From Colimorpha_A sp045543555 (GTDB taxonomy: Bacteria > Bacillota > Clostridia > Oscillospirales > CAG-272), in NCBI GenBank assembly GCA_045543555.1, contig JAZQMQ010000007.1, forward strand, positions 1 to 64,000: 64,000 nt of DNA, written 5' to 3'. Position 1 is the first letter of the stretch. Each line of letters opens with the position of its first letter. A program made the position numbers and the translations under genes. The notes beneath the pieces are model-generated. The model was not told where the DNA came from and searched no databases. It saw only the letters and a program-made list of their open reading frames with translations. This document shows positions 17,326 through 26,007 of the stretch, piece after piece.

Positions 17326-18318
17326 ATGACTTTGATATATATAATTTCTTTGATTGCGACCTTTATTTCCACAGCGCTTATACTGAAATTTCTGATACCG
17401 ATCCTCAAAAGCAAAAAAATGGGGCAAAAAATCCTCGACATCGGTCCCCGTTGGCACAAATCAAAGGAAGGAACCCCCACAATGGGCGGTCTGTCCTTTC
17501 TTGTTGTCTTGACCGTTGTTCTTGCTGTTATTTTTGTGATAATGTACGCAACCGGAGAGAAAAACAATCTTGGATTTGCTGCTATCTCCCTCGGTTTTGC
17601 AATAATGAACGCACTCATCGGTATGATCGACGACAGAACAAAATTTGCTAAAAACAAAAACGAAGGGCTTCTTTCCTGGCAGAAATACCTTCTTCAGCTT
17701 ATCGCAACAGCAATATTCCTCGGTCTCGGTGCGTATTTCGGCTATATCAACACAGTACTATACATACCTTTTGTAAAAGCTACGGTGGATCTTGGAATAT
17801 TCTATTATGTTTTTGCTGCAATACTGATAACGGGTATTGTTAACAGCGTAAACCTTGCCGACGGCATAGACGGACTTGCAGCGACAGAGACTGCAGTTGT
17901 CGCGGCATTCTTTTCCGCAGTAGCATTTACGCTTAACTTATTGCCTCTTTCCGCAATGGCAGGAGCAACACTGGGCGCTTGTCTCGGCTTCCTTGTATAT
18001 AATTTTTACCCCGCAAGAGTTTTTATGGGTGATACAGGCTCTCTTTTCTTAGGCGGTCTTGTTGTTTCAATGGCATTCATGGCAGGAAACCCTCTCATAA
18101 TTGTAGTTTGTGGATTCATGTACGTAAGCGAGGCTTTATCAGATATAATTCAAGTCGTATATTTCAAACTCACGCACGGAAAAAGATTTTTCAAGATGGC
18201 TCCTATACACCATCATTTTGAAAAGTGCGGTTGGAGTGAAATCAAGGTGGTAACAGTTTTTTCGGCAGTTACATTCGTTCTTTGCGCACTTTCATTCATA
18301 TTCGATATCATAAGATAA
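17326..18318 (+). CDS. mraY: Phospho-MurNAc-pentapeptide translocase MraY
   Basis: A 330-residue membrane enzyme that transfers phospho-MurNAc-pentapeptide to undecaprenyl phosphate, giving lipid I. About ten helices. Signatures: KEGTPTMGGLSFL near residue 45, IDDRTKF near 105, NSVNLADGIDGLA near 185 and FMGDTGSLFLGG near 230, with HHHFE near the end. Active-site aspartates are intact. Confidence 0.95.
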   Translation: MTLIYIISLIATFISTALILKFLIPILKSKKMGQKILDIGPRWHKSKEGTPTMGGLSFLVVLTVVLAVIFVIMYATGEKNNLGFAAISLGFAIMNALIGMIDDRTKFAKNKNEGLLSWQKYLLQLIATAIFLGLGAYFGYINTVLYIPFVKATVDLGIFYYVFAAILITGIVNSVNLADGIDGLAATETAVVAAFFSAVAFTLNLLPLSAMAGATLGACLGFLVYNFYPARVFMGDTGSLFLGGLVVSMAFMAGNPLIIVVCGFMYVSEALSDIIQVVYFKLTHGKRFFKMAPIHHHFEKCGWSEIKVVTVFSAVTFVLCALSFIFDIIR

Positions 18319-18337
18319 TCAAAAAAGGCGGAGAAAT

Positions 18338-19957
18338 ATGAACAACAACATTCCTCCAAAAACAAATAAAAAAACGACTCCCAATCAGGATCAGATTCAT
18401 GGGACGCATATATCTTCGCGTGCATCAACTTCCGCAAACGGCAAATCAAGAACAAGCGGGGATAATGCAAATAATGTAAGACGTCCTTCACAGGTCAATC
18501 ATACTCCTAACGATCGGGTCGCATCACATAATAACGCAATACCCCGTAGCAAAGCACCGTCAACACATCAAAATACCGATGTCCGTCGCAACCGACAGCC
18601 CATTCGTCCCGAAAATCGTACGGTTAATCCAACTCCACGTAACCAGAAGCAGATCAGGACAGATGCTACTAAACAAAACGTAAAACCTCTAGTTTCAGGG
18701 AACAGACAACCCACCCCTAAAAAGAAGAAAAACAATTTATTTAAGCATATAATTAATAGCTTTTCGTCTATCCCTGCAGGTCAAGGCAAGAAAAACGACT
18801 TCATAAAACCCACAGACGTTGTAAGAATCAAGGGAAGCTACGATACGGTTTTCCTTATACTCGTAATTGTTCTGACCCTTTTCGGTCTTGTAATGGATTT
18901 TTCCGCAAGCTACGCCTATGCATTTAACAGATACGGAGACAGCTTCTTCTTTTTAAAAAATCAGATAAGATATGCGGCAATTGGATTTTTAGCAATGTTC
19001 TTGGCAATGAAATTCGACTACAAATGGGTACGAAAGCTAACTATCCCTGCTTTTATAGTATCCATAATGCTTCTTATAGGCGTGCTTTTGTATGGATTTG
19101 CCGCCGGTGTTGCTCAAAGATGGATAACGATAGGTCCTATCAGCTTCCAGCCTTCTGAAATAGCAAAGCTTTCGCTTGTGCTGACCCTGGCTCTTTACGT
19201 TGCGCGAAATCAAGACAGAATCACAAATTACAGAAACGCAAAGCAGTCAAACCTCTACGGTATGTTTATTCCCTTCCTGATAGTAGCAATGATATGCGGT
19301 CTTGTAGCACTTGAAAAGCACTTCTCGGGAACTATAATCATTTTTGCTATCGGAATGGTTGTAATTTTTGCCGCAGGCGCAAGAATGTCATGGTTTTTAG
19401 CAGGAGGTGTTGGTGCAGTAACTGCACTCGGTATTGCAATTTCAACCGTCCCTTATGCCATGGAAAGATTAAATATGTACCGTTATCCCGAAAGATACGG
19501 AGCAAATGACGAGCTATGGCAGACGCTTCAAGGTCTTTACGCAGTAGGTTCGGGAGGACTGTTCGGTGTTGGTCTCGGAAACAGCAGACAGAAGCACCTC
19601 TACGTATCGCAGCCTCAAAATGACTTCGTATTCTCCATCATAGCCGAGGAACTCGGATTTGCCGGCGCCGCACTAGTGGTAATTCTCTTTATGCTCCTTA
19701 TATGGAGAGGATTTGTTATTGCACTAAAAGCACCCGACACCTTCTCATCACTGATCGTAATAGGACTTATAAGTAAGGTTGCGATCCAAGCTATGCTGAA
19801 TATTGCCGTCGTTACAAGCTTAATCCCCAACACCGGAATTTCACTTCCCTTCTTCAGCTACGGAGGTACGGCACTTATGATGCAGCTGGGAGAAATGGGA
19901 ATTATATTATCAATATCGCGATTCTCATATCAGAGAAAAGACACCTTAGATAACTAA
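18338..19957 (+). CDS. ftsW: Lipid II polymerase/division protein FtsW with long disordered N-terminus
   Basis: A 539-residue SEDS protein. Residues 1 to about 150 are polar, disordered and basic, rich in Asn, Arg, Pro, Thr and Lys. The remaining part has about ten helices with the SEDS signatures RWITIGPISFQPSE, VGLGNSRQKHLY and ISLPFFSYGGTALM. SEDS proteins polymerise lipid II with a class B PBP partner, here the pbpB product. Ordinary FtsW is about 370-400 residues, so the N-terminal extension is unusual and echoes the one on the FtsL-like protein. MurD, usual before ftsW, is missing. Confidence 0.93.
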   Translation: MNNNIPPKTNKKTTPNQDQIHGTHISSRASTSANGKSRTSGDNANNVRRPSQVNHTPNDRVASHNNAIPRSKAPSTHQNTDVRRNRQPIRPENRTVNPTPRNQKQIRTDATKQNVKPLVSGNRQPTPKKKKNNLFKHIINSFSSIPAGQGKKNDFIKPTDVVRIKGSYDTVFLILVIVLTLFGLVMDFSASYAYAFNRYGDSFFFLKNQIRYAAIGFLAMFLAMKFDYKWVRKLTIPAFIVSIMLLIGVLLYGFAAGVAQRWITIGPISFQPSEIAKLSLVLTLALYVARNQDRITNYRNAKQSNLYGMFIPFLIVAMICGLVALEKHFSGTIIIFAIGMVVIFAAGARMSWFLAGGVGAVTALGIAISTVPYAMERLNMYRYPERYGANDELWQTLQGLYAVGSGGLFGVGLGNSRQKHLYVSQPQNDFVFSIIAEELGFAGAALVVILFMLLIWRGFVIALKAPDTFSSLIVIGLISKVAIQAMLNIAVVTSLIPNTGISLPFFSYGGTALMMQLGEMGIILSISRFSYQRKDTLDN

Positions 19958-19968
19958 AGGAGATACAG

Positions 19969-21090
19969 ATGCGAGTACTTTTAACAGGCGGAGGCACCGG
20001 AGGACATATAAACCCCGCCGTTGCGATTGCAAGAACCATACAAAAAATAGAGCCTGACTCCGAAATAGCATTCGTAGGCACCTCAAGGGGAATGGAAAAC
20101 CGTTTGATCCCCAAGGAAGGATTCACCTTACATCACATTGAAATGCAGGGACTCAGACGTAGTCTCAGCCTTTCAAATTTCAAGACGCTTTGGATGATGA
20201 TCACTTCTGTTTCAAAAGCCAAAAAGTTGATTAAAGAATTTAAACCTGATATTTGCATTGGTACAGGTGGCTATGTATGTTGGCCACTCATCAAGGCAGC
20301 ATCCGAAATGCACGTACCGACTGCCCTTCATGAATCAAATGCACTGGCAGGTGTAGCTGTTAAACTTCTTGCTCCTTACATAGACGTATTGTTTACAAAT
20401 TTTGAATCTACCGCAGAACAAATAAAGAAGTGTAAAAAAATATTGCATGTTGGAAACCCCTTAAAGAACGGATTCAACGATATAACAAAAGAGGAAGCAA
20501 GAGCCAAGCTTGGCTTTGAAGGCAAATACCGATATTCACTACTTTCCTGCGGAGGAAGTAACGGCGCCGGAAGAATTAACAAGGAAGCCCTTACATTAAT
20601 GGCATCATTTACTTCAAAGCATCCCGACATACATCACCTCCATCAAGCAGGCGTCATAAACTATAAGGAAACAAGAGCAGAATTTGAAGCACTCGGACTT
20701 GATAAATTTGAAAACATAGAGTTGGTAGACTACATTTATGACATGCCCGAGCGCTTAGCAGCTGCAGACCTTGTTATCAACCGCGCGGGAGCTATGACTA
20801 TATCCGAGCTTGCTTATCTGAAAAAGCCTTCCATATTGATCCCATCACCAAACGTTACAGATAATCATCAGTATAAAAACGCGAAGGTTCTCGCCGACGC
20901 GGGTGCCATCAAGCTTATTGAGGAATCCGATCTCAACGACAACACCTTATCTTGTGCTGTTGAAGAGATCCTTCTCGATCGCGAAAAAAGACGCATTATG
21001 GGAGAAAATTTCTCACAATTTGCAATAAAAGATGCAAATATTTTGATATATAATGAGATTTTGCATCTTGTAAACTCAAAAAAAATGTGA
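19969..21090 (+). CDS. murG: Lipid II glycosyltransferase MurG
   Basis: A 373-residue peripheral membrane GT28 enzyme that adds GlcNAc to lipid I to give lipid II. First G-loop TGGGTGGHINPAVAIA at the N-terminus, GTGGYVCWPL near 100, second loop SCGGSNGAGRIN near 190, and the UDP-binding NRAGAMTISELAYLKKPSILIPSP near 265. AAAGGAG precedes ATG. An internal promoter for ftsQ overlaps its last codons. Confidence 0.95.
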   Translation: MRVLLTGGGTGGHINPAVAIARTIQKIEPDSEIAFVGTSRGMENRLIPKEGFTLHHIEMQGLRRSLSLSNFKTLWMMITSVSKAKKLIKEFKPDICIGTGGYVCWPLIKAASEMHVPTALHESNALAGVAVKLLAPYIDVLFTNFESTAEQIKKCKKILHVGNPLKNGFNDITKEEARAKLGFEGKYRYSLLSCGGSNGAGRINKEALTLMASFTSKHPDIHHLHQAGVINYKETRAEFEALGLDKFENIELVDYIYDMPERLAAADLVINRAGAMTISELAYLKKPSILIPSPNVTDNHQYKNAKVLADAGAIKLIEESDLNDNTLSCAVEEILLDREKRRIMGENFSQFAIKDANILIYNEILHLVNSKKM

Positions 21091-21096
21091 TATAAT
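21068..21096 (+). promoter_or_regulatory. Internal promoter before ftsQ
   Basis: TTGTAA (21068-21073), 17-bp spacer, TATAAT (21091-21096), at the end of murG. Confidence 0.6.
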
Positions 21097-21134
21097 GGTT
21101 TTCCCACTCTAAAAATCAAGAAAGGAGTCGCTAT

Positions 21135-21998
21135 ATGGCTGAACAAAATATTGATAATCATTTTGATGATTCGCTAAGTAATGCCGAACTTGTAAATAAC
21201 GACTCTTTTCTGAAATTAAAGGCAAAAAACAAGCATAAGGAATTAAGAAGAAGACTGTTTTACCTTGTTGTCGGTATCGCTTTAACCATATTCGTTGCTA
21301 TTATATGTATCGTTGTATTTTTCGGACTTAAGAATGTTGAAATACGCGGTAACAGTAAATACACTGAGGATCAGATCCTCAAAGCATGCGGATTTTCAAA
21401 GGCGGACAACCTCCTCGCGCTCGACTTGGAAAAAGCAGAGGAAAAGATAAAAACAAAATGCCCGTATGTAAGCGACGTGTCATTTAAAGTGATTCTTCCC
21501 TCCACCGTTATCATCACGGTAAGAGAGAATGCGCCGAGCTACTGCACTGAGATATACGGTGACTATTTCCTTCTTTCAGAGGACCTGAGAATAATATCCA
21601 AGCACGATATGTATGAGGAAATTGAAATTCTGTCGCTTCCCATCATATATCTAAAGCTTCCGCAGATATCAAGAGCCGTTGCAGGCGAAGTAATTAAATT
21701 TGATAAAAGCTCAAATTACAATCACATAATGGACTTCTTAAAGGATCTTAAGGAGCAGGACATACATCCTTTGGTAAACTGCGTCGATGCAAGGGACAGA
21801 TACCACTTATCGATCTATTCCAACGACCGCAGATATAAGATCGACATTGGAACGTCGGACAATCTTGAGACAAAGCTAAGATTTGTCTATAAAGTAATCG
21901 AGGATGCTTTCGATGAATATTCCATCGTCTCGTTTAACGTTGAGAAGGTAAATCAAATAGTGGTGCTCGAGCAGGACAACCTTTTTGAGTACAAATAG
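21135..21998 (+). CDS. ftsQ: Cell-division protein FtsQ/DivIB
   Basis: A 287-residue bitopic division protein. A short cytoplasmic part is followed by one membrane helix (about 38-62), then a POTRA domain (VEIRGNSKYTEDQILKACG) and the FtsQ beta domain (FLLSEDLRII...). It stabilises the FtsL-FtsB/DivIC complex outside the membrane. Position between murG and ftsZ and length fit. GAAAGGAG precedes the ATG. Confidence 0.88.
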   Translation: MAEQNIDNHFDDSLSNAELVNNDSFLKLKAKNKHKELRRRLFYLVVGIALTIFVAIICIVVFFGLKNVEIRGNSKYTEDQILKACGFSKADNLLALDLEKAEEKIKTKCPYVSDVSFKVILPSTVIITVRENAPSYCTEIYGDYFLLSEDLRIISKHDMYEEIEILSLPIIYLKLPQISRAVAGEVIKFDKSSNYNHIMDFLKDLKEQDIHPLVNCVDARDRYHLSIYSNDRRYKIDIGTSDNLETKLRFVYKVIEDAFDEYSIVSFNVEKVNQIVVLEQDNLFEYK

Positions 21999-22041
21999 CC
22001 AATTAAATTGTGAACAGAAAGTAAATTTTATTGAAAAACTA

Positions 22042-22070
22042 TTGCAACAATTAAAAAAAAGAAGTATCAT
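22042..22070 (+). promoter_or_regulatory. ftsZ promoter
   Basis: TTGCAA (22042-22047), 17-bp spacer, TATCAT (22065-22070), giving an ftsZ leader of about 75 nt that includes a small hairpin (TGATCG 22094-22099 with CGATCA 22105-22110). This would let FtsZ be made at higher level than its upstream neighbours. Confidence 0.7.
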
Positions 22071-22150
22071 ATTTTGTGTGACCAATTTTACGGTGATCGT
22101 GCATCGATCATCAATATCAATGTATAAATAAAGTTCAGGAGGATACATAA

Positions 22151-23254
22151 ATGTTCGATTTCGAAGACATCAATTCCAGCGGAGTAAACATAAAAGTTGT
22201 AGGTGTAGGCGGTGGCGGAAACAACGCTGTTAACCGAATGGTTGCCTCCAATATCAAGGGCGTAGAGTTTATCACTATCAATACAGATATCCAGGCTCTC
22301 AAGCGCTCCACAGCAGAAAACAAGATCGCTATCGGCTCCAAGATCACCAAGGGACATGGCGCAGGCGCTAACCCCGACATCAGTGCAAGAGCAGCAGAAG
22401 AAAGCCACGAGGAAATTGCAAACGCTCTCAAGGGTGCGGACATGGTATTCGTTACCTCCGGTATGGGCGGCGGAACCGGTACAGGTGCTGCTCCCGTTGT
22501 AGCAAAGATAGCCAGAGATATGGGCATCCTCACAGTTGGTATCGTAACCAAGCCCTTCGCTTTTGAAGGAAGAAAGCGTATGGAGGCTGCTGAGGGCGGT
22601 ATCGAGGCACTTCGTGAGTGCGTTGACTCTCTTATCATCATCCCCAACGAGCGTCTTAAGCAGATCTCTGAAACCAGAATCACTCTTGCAAATGCTTTTG
22701 CTGAGGCAGACAATATCCTCCGTCACGGTGTTCAGAGCATTTCCGACCTCATCAATGCTCAGGGATACATCAACCTTGACTTCGCAGACGTAACAGCAAT
22801 CATGCAGGACGGCGGCCCCGCTCACATGGGTATCGGTACCGCATCCGGTAAGGACAAGGCTACAGAAGCTCCTAAGCTCGCAATTTCTTCTCCCCTTCTC
22901 GAAACCACCATCGCAGGTGCTAAGGGTATTCTTATCAACATCACTGCTTCCCCCGACATCGGACTCGAGGAAATCGAGGTTGCTTCCGCTGCAATTTCCG
23001 ATGAGGCTGATCCCGATGCAAACGTAATCTTCGGTGTTGCATTCGATGATTCTCTCGAGGATACTATGGTTATTACCGTAGTTGCAACCGGATTCGAAGC
23101 TCCCAAGAAGGAAGCCAGAACAGTTAATAAGCTCGGCGCAAAGGCAACTGACAACGACGCTGCAGCTGACGATAATGAGTCTGAAAAGTCTGAAAAGGAC
23201 GACCTTCTCGATGATATGTGGGAATTCCTTCAAAAGAAGAGAAACAATGGCTAA
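22151..23254 (+). CDS. ftsZ: Cell-division GTPase FtsZ
   Basis: A 367-residue tubulin-like GTPase that forms the Z ring. The GTP loop reads GGGTGTGAAP near residue 105, with NRM, the early GGGNNAVN loop and the T7 loop NLDFADV near 205. A short acidic linker leads to the C-terminal peptide DDMWEFLQKKRNNG, which replaces the common IPxFLRxR membrane-tether-binding peptide but keeps the hydrophobic FL and basic residues. AGGAGG precedes the ATG. Codon bias is strong. Confidence 0.97.
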   Translation: MFDFEDINSSGVNIKVVGVGGGGNNAVNRMVASNIKGVEFITINTDIQALKRSTAENKIAIGSKITKGHGAGANPDISARAAEESHEEIANALKGADMVFVTSGMGGGTGTGAAPVVAKIARDMGILTVGIVTKPFAFEGRKRMEAAEGGIEALRECVDSLIIIPNERLKQISETRITLANAFAEADNILRHGVQSISDLINAQGYINLDFADVTAIMQDGGPAHMGIGTASGKDKATEAPKLAISSPLLETTIAGAKGILINITASPDIGLEEIEVASAAISDEADPDANVIFGVAFDDSLEDTMVITVVATGFEAPKKEARTVNKLGAKATDNDAAADDNESEKSEKDDLLDDMWEFLQKKRNNG

Positions 23255-23264
23255 TTTAACGATC

Positions 23265-23299
23265 AAAACCACAACCGAGTAATTCGGTTGTGGTTTTTC
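23265..23299 (+). terminator. ftsZ terminator
   Basis: A 14-bp stem (23265-23278 with 23284-23297), 5-base loop, ending in a T-run. It closes the dcw cluster. Confidence 0.9.
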
Positions 23300-23330
23300 T
23301 TAATTATATTATATTTATTTAAAATATCTA

Positions 23331-23359
23331 TTGACAAAAACTTATTTCTGTGATATACT
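23331..23359 (+). promoter_or_regulatory. tRNA-Lys promoter
   Basis: TTGACA (23331-23336), 17-bp spacer, TATACT (23354-23359), 18 bases before the tRNA. Confidence 0.8.
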
Positions 23360-23377
23360 TAATGCCGTTCGGGAAAC

Positions 23378-23453
23378 GCCCCTGTAGCTCAGTAGGTAGA
23401 GCACTTGACTTTTAATCAAGTTGTCCGGAGTTCGACTCTCCGCAGGAGCACCA
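23378..23453 (+). tRNA. tRNA-Lys (TTT anticodon)
   Basis: A complete 76-nt cloverleaf including encoded CCA. Acceptor GCCCCTG with CAGGAGC, D stem GCTC/GAGC, anticodon stem CTTGA/TCAAG with loop CTTTTAA (TTT, Lys), T stem CGGAG/CTCCG with TTCGACT. The acceptor has a C-A mismatch at pair 3:70; all other helices pair. Confidence 0.95.
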
Positions 23454-23457
23454 AAAA

Positions 23458-23484
23458 AGCCAAGTCAATGACTTGGCTTTTTTT
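23458..23484. terminator. Terminator after tRNA-Lys, also serving the SDR gene
   Basis: AGCCAAGTCA with TGACTTGGCT (23458-23478), flanked by A-run and T-run, so it can act on both strands between the tRNA and the convergent dehydrogenase gene. Confidence 0.85.
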
Positions 23485-23491
23485 ATTTTAT

Positions 23492-24223
23492 TTACACCCC
23501 AAAACCGCCGTCAACAGAAAGTACTTGTCCTGTTATAAACGAAGCCTTGTCGGAAGCTAAGAATAAAATTGCCTCGGCAACCTCCTCAGGTTTGCCTATG
23601 CGGCAAAGCGGTGTTGAATATGCCAACTCATTCATGGTCTCCTGCGGAAGACTTGCGTTCATTTTGGTATCTATTACTCCTGGAGCCACACAGTTTACCC
23701 TTATATCAGAAGGACCGAGTTCCTTGGCCAATGCCTTTGTGAGTCCTATTACAGCCGCCTTAGATGCAGAGTAAACGCTCTCACACGAGGATCCGCTCAG
23801 TCCCCACATTGAAGAAACGTTAATTATACTTCCCTTGTGGTTTTTTAGCATGTATCTTGCGCATTCACGGCAACAGTAGAACGTGCCCTTATAATTGATT
23901 GAATTTACTCTGAGAAATTCACTGTTCTGAGTTTCTGTAAGCAATCCAAAGGATGATACGCCTGCATTATTAACGAGAACGTCGATACTTCCAAACAAAT
24001 CGTATATTTCAGAGAAAAAGCTTTCCACGTCATTTGAGATCTGAACATCAAGCTTGCGTACAAATACAGAAAGGCCCTCATTTTTCAGTTTATAACAAAG
24101 CTCTTCTGCTTCAGACTGTGAATTATTATAGCATATTACAGTGTTATATCCCGCACGGGCGAACACTTCAGCGGTTGCCTTTCCTATTCCACGGGATGCA
24201 CCTGTTATTACTGCAGTTTTCAA
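23492..24223 (-). CDS. Short-chain dehydrogenase/reductase (FabG-like)
   Basis: A 243-residue NAD(P)-dependent oxidoreductase of the SDR family. N-terminal nucleotide motif TGASRGIGKA, NNAG near residue 90, catalytic Ser in NVSSMWG, and YSASKAAV with Tyr and Lys near 155; the C-terminal ITGQVLSVDGGFGV is typical of FabG-like enzymes. Substrate is not evident: 3-ketoacyl-ACP or another carbonyl. It starts with TTG (24223-24221), preceded by GAGGT at suitable spacing. Monocistronic. Confidence 0.88.
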   Translation of the reverse strand: MKTAVITGASRGIGKATAEVFARAGYNTVICYNNSQSEAEELCYKLKNEGLSVFVRKLDVQISNDVESFFSEIYDLFGSIDVLVNNAGVSSFGLLTETQNSEFLRVNSINYKGTFYCCRECARYMLKNHKGSIINVSSMWGLSGSSCESVYSASKAAVIGLTKALAKELGPSDIRVNCVAPGVIDTKMNASLPQETMNELAYSTPLCRIGKPEEVAEAILFLASDKASFITGQVLSVDGGFGV

Positions 24224-24255
24224 ACAAATTACCTCATTTTCAAGTTATTAACAGG

Positions 24256-24284
24256 ATTATAGCATACTTACACGGTTTTTTCAA
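24256..24284 (-). promoter_or_regulatory. Promoter of the SDR gene
   Basis: On the minus strand TTGAAA (24284-24279), 17-bp spacer, TATAAT (24261-24256). Confidence 0.75.
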
Positions 24285-24376
24285 TAAATTTTTCAAATAA
24301 TCACAAAACTGTCACATTAAGAGGATACAATTTAACTGTAAAATAATTTACCTACATCATCATAAGGAGAAATATT

Positions 24377-25921
24377 ATGAACAATCCATACGATCCTGTA
24401 AACAACGGATATCATTATGACAATGATACAAAAGCTTTCTCAAACGATAGTGCTGATCAGGTTACCCAAAAGCAAGATGATCAGTTAAACAGTGATCAAG
24501 GCTCTTATGCGGGCTCAGGATTTAACAATCACAATGCCGATCAGCAACACCACTATTCTCAAAACGATAGTTACGCTTATTACTCCAATAAAGGCGCATA
24601 TTTCTCTCAGCCCAATCAGCAGTACTATCAGGGCGGACAGAATCAGTATTACGCACAGTCTCAGCAAAATAAACAATACGGCAATAACGGATATTACGGC
24701 GGTGGATATTATCCGCCTGTACAAACAAACAACCCTTACGCACAGCCATATATCAAAGAGAAAGAAAAGAAAAAGCCAAGGCCCGCTTCCCGCGGATTTG
24801 TAATCTCTGCGGTATGCATTTCACTTGTTATTTCCTTCTTTCTCGGCATCTTCACTTCTGTTATCATCTCTGCATCGATGCCAAATTCCATTTATAACGA
24901 GCAGATTATAGGTGGCGGTCAAGTAATCGTTCAGTATGCCCCAAAGGGCGAAGAGCAACCGGTTATAACCGATAAGGGCATTGCCGCATACGTTGCATCA
25001 GTTGTATCAAATACGGTTGTTGAGGTAAGAACTGAAACCGTTGCAACAGACAGCTACTACGGACAGTATATAACTCAAGGTGCAGGAAGCGGCGTTATAG
25101 TTTCTTCTACCGAAGACGGAAGCCATATAATCACCTGCGCTCACGTAATTGAAGGAGCGACAAAGGTAACAGTTAAGCTTAAGGACGGAACAACGTACGA
25201 AGCTGACTCATTTGTTTGCGATGCTGAATCTGATATCGGCGTTATCAAGCTTAACGTTAAGGGACTGCCTACTGCCACCCTCGGAGATTACTCAAAGGTA
25301 GTTGTCGGAGAGGATGTAGTTGCAATAGGTAACCCTCTGGGAACTCTCGGCGGATCTGTTACAAGCGGAATCGTCAGCGCTCTTGACAGAGATATCATTA
25401 TCGACGGCACCACATACCATCTCCTTCAGACAAATGCAGAAATTAACCCCGGAAATTCCGGAGGAGGTCTTTTCAATGCGAAAGGACAGCTTATCGGAAT
25501 AGTTAACGCAAAATCATCCGGCGAAAACGTTGAAGGTCTTGGCTTTGCAATACCCATTGACGATGCTCAGGTAATTATGAAGGATCTTCTTGAAAAGGGA
25601 TACGTAGCAGGACGCGTTAAGCTCGGATTCCGTCTGTTAGAAATACAGTCCAAGGAAGATGCTATAAATCATCTTCAGTATTACAGATATTTCACCGAAT
25701 TCGGCGTATATATTATCGAATCGGAAAACCCCAACTTCCAAACAGGAGACCTTCTGGTTGCTATTAATACCGAAACAATTTCAACGCTAACCGATCTTAA
25801 GGCATTTCTCCAGAAGCTTGAGGTAGGTCAAACGGTAACAATAACCGTTTCGAGAATCACAGGTACAAACAAAGTACAGTTGTGTGATATTGAGCTCACC
25901 CTTCAGGAAAAGAAATCTTAA
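24377..25921 (+). CDS. Membrane-anchored HtrA/DegP-family serine protease
   Basis: A 514-residue trypsin-fold quality-control protease. Residues 1-125 form a cytoplasmic tail very rich in Gln, Asn, Tyr and Gly. After a basic patch a single membrane helix (about 141-163) puts the protease outside. The triad is intact: His256 in TCAHV, Asp286 in ESDIGVI and Ser361 in GNSGGGL. A single PDZ domain (about 415-505) follows. It lies just upstream of a two-component system, whose promoter starts three bases after its stop. HtrA proteins degrade misfolded envelope proteins. AAGGAG precedes ATG; I see no clear promoter. Confidence 0.92.
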   Translation: MNNPYDPVNNGYHYDNDTKAFSNDSADQVTQKQDDQLNSDQGSYAGSGFNNHNADQQHHYSQNDSYAYYSNKGAYFSQPNQQYYQGGQNQYYAQSQQNKQYGNNGYYGGGYYPPVQTNNPYAQPYIKEKEKKKPRPASRGFVISAVCISLVISFFLGIFTSVIISASMPNSIYNEQIIGGGQVIVQYAPKGEEQPVITDKGIAAYVASVVSNTVVEVRTETVATDSYYGQYITQGAGSGVIVSSTEDGSHIITCAHVIEGATKVTVKLKDGTTYEADSFVCDAESDIGVIKLNVKGLPTATLGDYSKVVVGEDVVAIGNPLGTLGGSVTSGIVSALDRDIIIDGTTYHLLQTNAEINPGNSGGGLFNAKGQLIGIVNAKSSGENVEGLGFAIPIDDAQVIMKDLLEKGYVAGRVKLGFRLLEIQSKEDAINHLQYYRYFTEFGVYIIESENPNFQTGDLLVAINTETISTLTDLKAFLQKLEVGQTVTITVSRITGTNKVQLCDIELTLQEKKS

Positions 25922-25923
25922 TA

Positions 25924-25952
25924 TTGCAATTATAAATTTCTTGATGTATAAT
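25924..25952 (+). promoter_or_regulatory. Promoter of the two-component system
   Basis: TTGCAA (25924-25929), 17-bp spacer, TATAAT (25947-25952). The start site falls at about 25958-25960, at the left edge of a perfect hairpin. Confidence 0.78.
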
Positions 25953-25957
25953 AATGC

Positions 25958-25985
25958 CAGGGAACGGTATCGTTACCGTTCCCTG
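25958..25985 (+). repeat. Perfect 12-bp inverted repeat at the 5' end of the two-component mRNA
   Basis: CAGGGAACGGTA (25958-25969), loop TCGT, TACCGTTCCCTG (25974-25985). It is followed by CTTTAG rather than a T-run. It coincides with the predicted transcript start, so it may be a DNA operator, a 5' stem that protects the mRNA, or a weak htrA terminator. Confidence 0.7.
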
Positions 25986-26007
25986 CTTTAGATTACGGAG
26001 GAATTAA

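Noticed and set aside
22088..23272. 394-residue minus-strand ORF opposite ftsZ
   Set aside because: Cys- and Ser-rich shadow of the ftsZ codon bias with no ribosome binding site or recognisable domain; ftsZ is certain.
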